This document shows, piece by piece, positions 28,841-33,594 of a stretch of 33,594 nt of DNA. The stretch covers positions 1 to 33,594 of the forward strand of contig JAFAPB010000046.1 of assembly GCA_019247335.1 (NCBI GenBank). Direction: 5' to 3'. Position numbers and translations under genes: made by a program. The notes beneath the pieces were generated by a model. That model saw only the letters and a program-made list of their open reading frames with translations. It was not told where the DNA came from and made no database searches. Source of the DNA: Candidatus Kaiserbacteria bacterium. GTDB taxonomy: Bacteria; Patescibacteriota; Minisyncoccia; Phycocordibacterales; UBA2100. The number at the start of each line of letters is the position of its first letter. The stretch's first letter is position 1.

Positions 28841-30088
28841 ATGCGACAATCGCACCTCTTCACCAAGACGCGCAAATCGGCTCCGAAAGACGAGGTCGCG
28901 AAAAACGCGCAGCTTCTCATTCGCGGCGGCTTCATTCATAAGGAAATGGCCGGCGTGTATTCATACCTTCCGCTCGGCGTCCGCGTCCTATCGAAGATCG
29001 AGAACATCATCCGAGAAGAAATGAACGCGATCGGCGGGCAGGAAGTACGAATGGCGACGCTCCACCCGAGCGAGAACTGGAAAAAGACCGGCGGCTGGGA
29101 CAATGTCGACGTACTCTTCAAGATCCAGAGCCGCACGGAAAAAGAATACGCGCTCGGGCAGAGCGAGGAGGAGATCGTCACGCCGATCGCGCAGGAATAC
29201 GCCGCGTCGTACAAGGATCTGCCGTTCGCCATCTACCAGATCGGGCAGAAATATCGCGACGAGCTGCGCGCAAAAAGCGGCATTATGCGCGGTAGGGAGT
29301 TCGGCATGAAAGACATGTACAGTTTTCACGAATCGCAGGCCGACTTCGATCGTTTTTACGAGACGGTGAAGCAGGCGTATTTCCGCGTCTATCAGCGCTG
29401 CGGACTGGACGCCAAGGTCACCGAGGCATCCGGCGGCAGCTTTTCCGAAAAGCTTTCGTACGAATTTATGGTACTCACCGATGCGGGCGAGGATGACATC
29501 GTGTACTGCGATTGTTGCACGCACTGCGCGAATGTCGAGGTATCAAAGGTCGCAGAAGGCGAGACCTGCCCCAAGTGCGGCAAATCAACGCTCAAGAAAG
29601 CGCGCGCGGCGGAGGTGGGCAATGTCTTCGACCTCGGCACGAAATATCCCAAGAGCTTCGGATTCACCTATAAAGACAAAGACGGCAACGATCAGACACC
29701 GATCATGGGTTGTTACGGCATCGGCACGACGCGGCTCATGGGAACGGCGGTCGAAGTGCTCGCCGACGAGAAGGGGATCGTCTGGCCCGAGACGATCGCG
29801 CCGTTCGATGTGCATCTCGTTGCGATTACGGGCGGGAACGCGGAACTGCAGGCCGAAGCGGATAAATTGTACGAACAGTTTAAGGAAAATGATATCGATG
29901 TGCTCTATGACGACCGCGATATCCGCGCGGGAGAGAAATTCGCCGACGCGGAATTGATCGGCATTCCGACGCGACTTGTCATTTCCGAGAAGACCATGCA
30001 GGAAGGCGGCGTCGAGGTCGCTGAGCGCAAGAGCGGCTCAACCACATTTGTATCGGAAAGCGGGATTATCGAGCACTTGCAGAAATAA
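28841..30088 (+). CDS. proS: Prolyl-tRNA synthetase, short form
   Basis: This class II aminoacyl-tRNA synthetase has 415 residues, against about 570 for the usual bacterial enzyme. Motif 2 is around YRDELRAKSGIMRGREFGMK (138-157), motif 3 is MGCYGIGTTRL (289-299), and an anticodon-binding domain fills about 320-415. The Ala-editing insertion is missing; in its place is a short Cys-rich segment (Cys223, 225, 226, 229, 243, 246) that looks like a small zinc-ribbon. Mischarged Ala-tRNAPro would then need a separate editing factor. The start follows the -10 box by 10 nt; mreB begins 2 nt after the stop. Confidence 0.95.
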   Translation: MRQSHLFTKTRKSAPKDEVAKNAQLLIRGGFIHKEMAGVYSYLPLGVRVLSKIENIIREEMNAIGGQEVRMATLHPSENWKKTGGWDNVDVLFKIQSRTEKEYALGQSEEEIVTPIAQEYAASYKDLPFAIYQIGQKYRDELRAKSGIMRGREFGMKDMYSFHESQADFDRFYETVKQAYFRVYQRCGLDAKVTEASGGSFSEKLSYEFMVLTDAGEDDIVYCDCCTHCANVEVSKVAEGETCPKCGKSTLKKARAAEVGNVFDLGTKYPKSFGFTYKDKDGNDQTPIMGCYGIGTTRLMGTAVEVLADEKGIVWPETIAPFDVHLVAITGGNAELQAEADKLYEQFKENDIDVLYDDRDIRAGEKFADAELIGIPTRLVISEKTMQEGGVEVAERKSGSTTFVSESGIIEHLQK

Positions 30089-30090
30089 GT

Positions 30091-31164
30091 ATGTTCAAGG
30101 CATTGCGCGAGATGAAAGACAGGGTGCTCGGTTGGTTTTCGAACGACATTGGCATCGATCTTGGGACGGCGAATACGCTTGTTAACGTGAGCGGACGCGG
30201 CGTCGTTATATCGGAGCCATCGATCGTCGCGATGAACACGAAAACGGGGCAGGTGGTCGCAGTCGGGCAGATTGCCAAAGACATGCTCGGACGCACGCCG
30301 CCGCACATCCAGGCCGTTCAACCGGTCATCGACGGCGTGATCTCCGACTTCGAAGTGACTTCGGAGCTGCTTTCATACCTGATCAATAAGGCGCAGGCGG
30401 GGCACACGAAGCTCCTCGGGCCGCGTGTCGCTGTCGGCGTGCCGTCCGGTATCACCTCCGTCGAGGTGCGAGCCGTGCGCGATGCGGCGCGCGCCGCAGG
30501 CGCGCGCGAGGTACATATCATCGAAGAGCCGCTCGCGGCCGCGATCGGTATCGAGCTGCCGGTGCATGAGCCATCAGGAAGCATGGTGATCGACATCGGC
30601 GGCGGTACGACGGATATCGGAATCGTTAGCCTCGGCGGACTCGTCAACGCGCGCAACGTACGCATCGCAGGCGATAAATTCAACGCAGACATCATCAGCC
30701 ACATCAGGAACGAATATAAGCTCTTGATCGGTGAGAAGACCGCCGAGGAAATTAAGATCGCGATCGCGAATGTTGCGCCCGGCCGCGATCGGCTCGAGGC
30801 GATCGTCCGCGGGCGCGATCTCGTTTCGGGACTGCCGCGGGAGATCCTCATCACCGATCAGGACATCCGCAATGCGATCGACCACTCGATCGACGAGCTT
30901 TTGGAATCCATCAAAGAGGTGCTCGAAACGACGCCGCCGGAAATCGTCGCCGACGTGATGCAGCGCGGTATGTATCTCGCCGGGGGCGGGGCGCTGATCC
31001 GCGGCCTCCCGGATTACATCTCGCGCATGATCGGCATTCCGGTCATCGTCGCGACCGACCCTTTGACCGCTGTCGTCCGCGGCACATCGATCGTACTCGG
31101 CGACCTCGACCGATACCGCGAGGCGCTCCTTAAGAGCGATGACGAGCTCATTCCGACCGAATAG
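30091..31164 (+). CDS. mreB: Rod-shape protein MreB
   Basis: This 357-residue bacterial actin has an N-terminal extension MFKALREMKDRVLGWF, probably an amphipathic membrane-binding helix, then GIDLGTANTLV (phosphate 1), IDIGGGTTDIGIVSLGG (phosphate 2) and LAGGGALIRGLP (adenosine motif). It is followed 2 nt on by mreC and then mreD and PBP2, so this is the elongasome MreB; the copy at 21.6 kb lacks the N-terminal helix. It probably shares a transcript with proS. Confidence 0.97.
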   Translation: MFKALREMKDRVLGWFSNDIGIDLGTANTLVNVSGRGVVISEPSIVAMNTKTGQVVAVGQIAKDMLGRTPPHIQAVQPVIDGVISDFEVTSELLSYLINKAQAGHTKLLGPRVAVGVPSGITSVEVRAVRDAARAAGAREVHIIEEPLAAAIGIELPVHEPSGSMVIDIGGGTTDIGIVSLGGLVNARNVRIAGDKFNADIISHIRNEYKLLIGEKTAEEIKIAIANVAPGRDRLEAIVRGRDLVSGLPREILITDQDIRNAIDHSIDELLESIKEVLETTPPEIVADVMQRGMYLAGGGALIRGLPDYISRMIGIPVIVATDPLTAVVRGTSIVLGDLDRYREALLKSDDELIPTE

Positions 31165-31166
31165 GT

Positions 31167-31955
31167 ATGGCGGAATTCTCGCACCGATCGCTGCACGGAG
31201 CGCGCGCGGGGCGGCGGCGGCTCCTCGCCGCGACATTTCTCGTCGTTTTTTTGATCGTGCTCGACATCGTAACGGGCGGATCGGTTCGCTCGCTCATTCG
31301 CACGGGCGCGACGACACTGTGGTCGGCGACGGCGCGTGCGCGCGCCGGTATCATAGAGACCGGCTATTTCAGAAGCCATCGTGCGCTCGCGAGCGAGAAC
31401 GCGTCGCTGCGTGATGAGGTCGCATCGTTGCAGGAAAAGGCGGCGCAGTACAATGTCGTCGCCGACGAAAATACGCAGCTGCGCGATCTCGTGCACCTTG
31501 CGTCGACTGAGCGAGGCATCACGGCGCCCGTCGTTTCGTCGTTTCGAAGCTCACCCTATGGGACATTTCTCATCGGCGCCGGAAAAAATGATCCGGTCGC
31601 CGCTGGCGATATCGTGCTCACGCCCGGCGGATTCGTGATCGGCATCATTGCCGACGTGCAGGATCGAACGAGCGCAGTGCGCGGCATCTTTTCATCCGGC
31701 ATGACGAGCGACGTGCTCATCGGTACGACTCCCGTCACGCTCACGGGTGAGGGCGGCGGCAATGCAAAAGGCAGCGCGCCGCGCGGCGTTTCGATCCAAG
31801 CGGGCGATCCTGTTATCGCGCGCCAGTACGGCGGGCGGCCCGTCGGCATCGTCGGCAAAGTGGAGTCTTCGCCGACGAGCCCCGACCAGACGGTCTATGT
31901 GCGCATTCCGGTGAATCTCGAGTCGCTCCGCTTCGTCTACATTCTCCATGCATAA
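31167..31955 (+). CDS. mreC: Rod-shape protein MreC
   Basis: The 262-residue bitopic protein has a basic cytoplasmic start (GARAGRRRL), a transmembrane helix (about 18-35), a coiled coil (about 70-110) and a C-terminal beta domain with LTPGGFVIGII and RQYGGRPVGIVGKV. MreC links MreB to PBP2 outside the membrane. It is between mreB and mreD, and its end overlaps mreD by 8 nt. Confidence 0.94.
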   Translation: MAEFSHRSLHGARAGRRRLLAATFLVVFLIVLDIVTGGSVRSLIRTGATTLWSATARARAGIIETGYFRSHRALASENASLRDEVASLQEKAAQYNVVADENTQLRDLVHLASTERGITAPVVSSFRSSPYGTFLIGAGKNDPVAAGDIVLTPGGFVIGIIADVQDRTSAVRGIFSSGMTSDVLIGTTPVTLTGEGGGNAKGSAPRGVSIQAGDPVIARQYGGRPVGIVGKVESSPTSPDQTVYVRIPVNLESLRFVYILHA

Positions 31956-32199
31956 CGTCCGCCCCGCGCTCGCTGTGATCGGTTTCTTGGGGGCGATGAT
32001 CGCGCCGCCCTGGGTCCCGATCGCGTGCATCGTGCTTTTGGCACTGCGCTTCCGCGCCATCGAAGCGATCGCCATCGGGTTTTTTACCGATATGCTCTGG
32101 ATCGGCGCGCCCGAGACACACGCACTCCCGCTTTTTACGATCGCATCGATCATTATCGTCTGGGGGCTTGAGCCGCTGCGACTCGAATTTCTGCGCTGA
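31948..32199 (+). CDS. Very short MreD-like membrane protein
   Basis: The 83-residue protein is almost entirely hydrophobic, with three helices (about 6-20, 24-48 and 60-75). Its position between mreC and PBP2 and the 'GFFTDMLW' segment, similar to the conserved G-x-x-x-D-hydrophobic motif of MreD, support the call. MreD is usually about 160 residues with five to six helices, so this is half size. The frame ends cleanly with no sign of a frameshift. Confidence 0.65.
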   Translation: MHNVRPALAVIGFLGAMIAPPWVPIACIVLLALRFRAIEAIAIGFFTDMLWIGAPETHALPLFTIASIIIVWGLEPLRLEFLR

Positions 32200-32229
32200 G
32201 ATTCTCTTAGCCGTAGGCCTTAGAGAATC
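32200..32229 (+). terminator. Hairpin between mreD and PBP2
   Basis: GATTCTCT (32200-32207) pairs with AGAGAATC (32222-32229). There is no T-run, so it may be a weak terminator or mRNA-stabilising hairpin; the PBP2 gene has its own -10 box further on. Confidence 0.45.
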
Positions 32230-32276
32230 CAAGTACTCTCGGGGTGCGGTAATTTTTCGGCCGATGCTTTTTTTGA

Positions 32277-32282
32277 TACAGT
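32277..32282 (+). promoter_or_regulatory. -10 box of the PBP2 gene (leaderless spacing)
   Basis: TACAGT, preceded by TTTTGA as in an extended -10, ends exactly 6 nt before the ATG at 32289. Confidence 0.55.
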
Positions 32283-32288
32283 GCGGTC

Positions 32289-33594
32289 ATGTTCCGACGA
32301 CGACGGAAGATTCATGAAATAGCGCCTGATGAGATCTTCCTCGATTCGTCCAACCTTCCCGAGTTCAACGCCAAAGCATTCGAAGGACGCGTCGCGCGTC
32401 CCGTTCCCATTCGATCGATCCTGACCGTTGGATTCGTTTTCACCGCGATCGTCTGTCTCTTCGCGTACCGGGCGTTTTCGCTTGAGGTCTCCAACGGCGT
32501 GAAATACGCGGAGATATCGCGCGACAACACGCTCGATCAGAATATTCTTTTCGCGACGCGCGGCCTGATCTACGATCGGACAGGGAAGGAGCTCGCGTGG
32601 AACGAGGCGCAGGCGACAACGAGCGCGACGTCGACCTATGCGCTCCGTAAATACACGACGCTGCCGGGACTCGCGCATCTGCTCGGATTCCTGCAGTATC
32701 CGCGCGCCGACGCGAACGGCACCTGGTGGCGCGAGGATTATTCCGGCGTCTCCGGCGTCGAACTTTCATACAACGATCAACTTGCCGGCGTGAACGGCCA
32801 CACGATGATCGAGCGCGACGCGCACGGCGAGGTGCAGCGTGAAAATATCATCGCGCCGCCGCAAAGCGGCAAAGATATCGCGCTCTCTATTGATGCAGAG
32901 GTGCAGAGCAAGCTCAATACGGTCTTAATGCAGCATGCGAATGACATGGGCTTCCGCGGCGGCGCGGCGGTCATCATGGATGTACGTACGGGAGAAGTGA
33001 TCGCGATCACGAGTTTTCCCGAATACAGCAATCAGGCGTTCACCGACGGCGAGAATGCGGCGGTGCTTGCGGCATCGAACGATTCGCGCACGCCGCTGTT
33101 GAATCGCGCGGTCGCGGGACTCTACACTCCCGGTTCCATCGTGAAGCCGATCTTCGCCGTCGCAGCGCTCAACGAAGGCATCATCTCGCCGGATAAGCAG
33201 ATCCTTTCGACCGGCGCGCTCACGTTGCCGAATCCATATGACCCGGCGCACCCGAGCGTTTTCCATGATTGGACGGTGCACGGCTGGATCGACATGCGCA
33301 CAGCGATCGCCGTTTCCTCCGACGAATATTTCTATACGATCGGCGGCGGCTTCGGTTCGCAGAACGGTCTCGGCATCACAAAGCTCGATGAATATGCGCG
33401 CAAGTTCGGCTTGGGATCGACGACCGGCATCGCGCTCCTCGGCGAGAAATCCGGCATCCTCCCGACCCCTGCGTGGAAAGCGCAGGTCTTCGGCGCGGAC
33501 GACCCGTGGCGCATCGGCGATACGTATCACACTGCGATCGGGCAGTACGGATTCCAGATCACGCCGCTTCAGGCGGTGCGTTATATCGCCGCGA
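32289..33594 (+). CDS. mrdA: Penicillin-binding protein 2 (transpeptidase), 3'-truncated
   Basis: 435 codons are visible before the window ends. A basic cytoplasmic start (MFRRRRK) is followed by a transmembrane helix (about 43-61), the PBP dimerisation/pedestal domain (about 80-195) with ATRGLIYDRTGKEL, and the transpeptidase domain. The catalytic SxxK is SIVK (Ser283, Lys286) in YTPGSIVKP, and the second motif is SSD (343-345), where SxN is the class B norm but PBP2 proteins commonly have SxD. The KTG motif lies beyond the edge. With MreBCD it makes the wall-elongation complex. The start follows the -10 box by 6 nt. Confidence 0.95.
   Translation, partial: MFRRRRKIHEIAPDEIFLDSSNLPEFNAKAFEGRVARPVPIRSILTVGFVFTAIVCLFAYRAFSLEVSNGVKYAEISRDNTLDQNILFATRGLIYDRTGKELAWNEAQATTSATSTYALRKYTTLPGLAHLLGFLQYPRADANGTWWREDYSGVSGVELSYNDQLAGVNGHTMIERDAHGEVQRENIIAPPQSGKDIALSIDAEVQSKLNTVLMQHANDMGFRGGAAVIMDVRTGEVIAITSFPEYSNQAFTDGENAAVLAASNDSRTPLLNRAVAGLYTPGSIVKPIFAVAALNEGIISPDKQILSTGALTLPNPYDPAHPSVFHDWTVHGWIDMRTAIAVSSDEYFYTIGGGFGSQNGLGITKLDEYARKFGLGSTTGIALLGEKSGILPTPAWKAQVFGADDPWRIGDTYHTAIGQYGFQITPLQAVRYIAA

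Noticed and set aside
1..33594. CRISPR arrays, insertion sequences, rRNA genes
   Set aside because: No regularly spaced repeats, transposase motifs with terminal repeats, or rRNA sequence were seen; the only short tandem repeats are protein-coding (Thr-Gly linker, octapeptides, heptads).

Overview
The window looks like a chromosome segment from a streamlined, GC-rich (about 58-60% by eye) bacterium, most probably a member of the Candidate Phyla Radiation (Parcubacteria/Patescibacteria-like). The evidence is a short prolyl-tRNA synthetase without the editing insertion, a reduced delta'-like clamp-loader subunit, a very small MreD-like protein, a tRNA gene without an encoded CCA, many 34-120 residue membrane or secreted proteins, Ig-like surface proteins, and promoters placed so close to start codons that most mRNAs must be leaderless. 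The taxonomic placement is inference; no rRNA is present.

Layout. 1-8.6 kb: the 3' end of a surface protein with a sortase-like IPNTG tail; a hybrid PAS-GAF histidine kinase; undecaprenyl-diphosphatase (UppP); small secreted and membrane proteins; a VOC-fold protein; a GH13 trehalose-synthase-like enzyme; an octarepeat/Ig-like exported protein; and a tyrosine-rich exported protein. 8.6-15.4 kb: a SWIB-domain protein, an orphan Mu-Gam-like protein, a PAP2 phosphatase divergent from a diacylglycerol-kinase-fold protein plus phosphoesterase, a MASE1 histidine kinase, a YggT protein and unknowns. 15.5-20.7 kb: tRNA-Asn followed by two small membrane proteins and a membrane-anchored HIT protein, an MFS exporter, a basic 50-residue protein, a PEBP-like protein, an HPF-like protein, and def-fmt. 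20.7-28.8 kb: two structured non-coding stretches, a second MreB, five unrecognised genes with an unusual promoter/RBS type, a delta' subunit, and frr-rseP. 28.8-33.6 kb: proS-mreB-mreC-mreD followed by a PBP2 cut by the window edge, i.e. the elongasome cluster.

How the genes work together. Cell-wall elongation (MreB, MreC, MreD-like, PBP2, with UppP and perhaps PAP2 recycling the lipid carrier) and translation (ProRS, RRF, Def, Fmt, HPF, tRNA-Asn) dominate the recognisable genes. The rest is largely cell-surface or regulatory.

The most notable pattern is in gene starts. At least ten genes have a TANNNT-like -10 box whose last base lies exactly 6 nt before the ATG, and seven more lie at 7-10 nt, with no Shine-Dalgarno; this is the geometry of leaderless mRNAs. 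A small set of unrecognised genes in 22.6-28.7 kb does the opposite: a TTGACA-like -35, exactly 17 bp spacing, a leader, and a Shine-Dalgarno. A perfect 16-bp palindrome sits in one of those promoters. A pseudoknot-capable structured RNA candidate lies at 20.7-20.9 kb.
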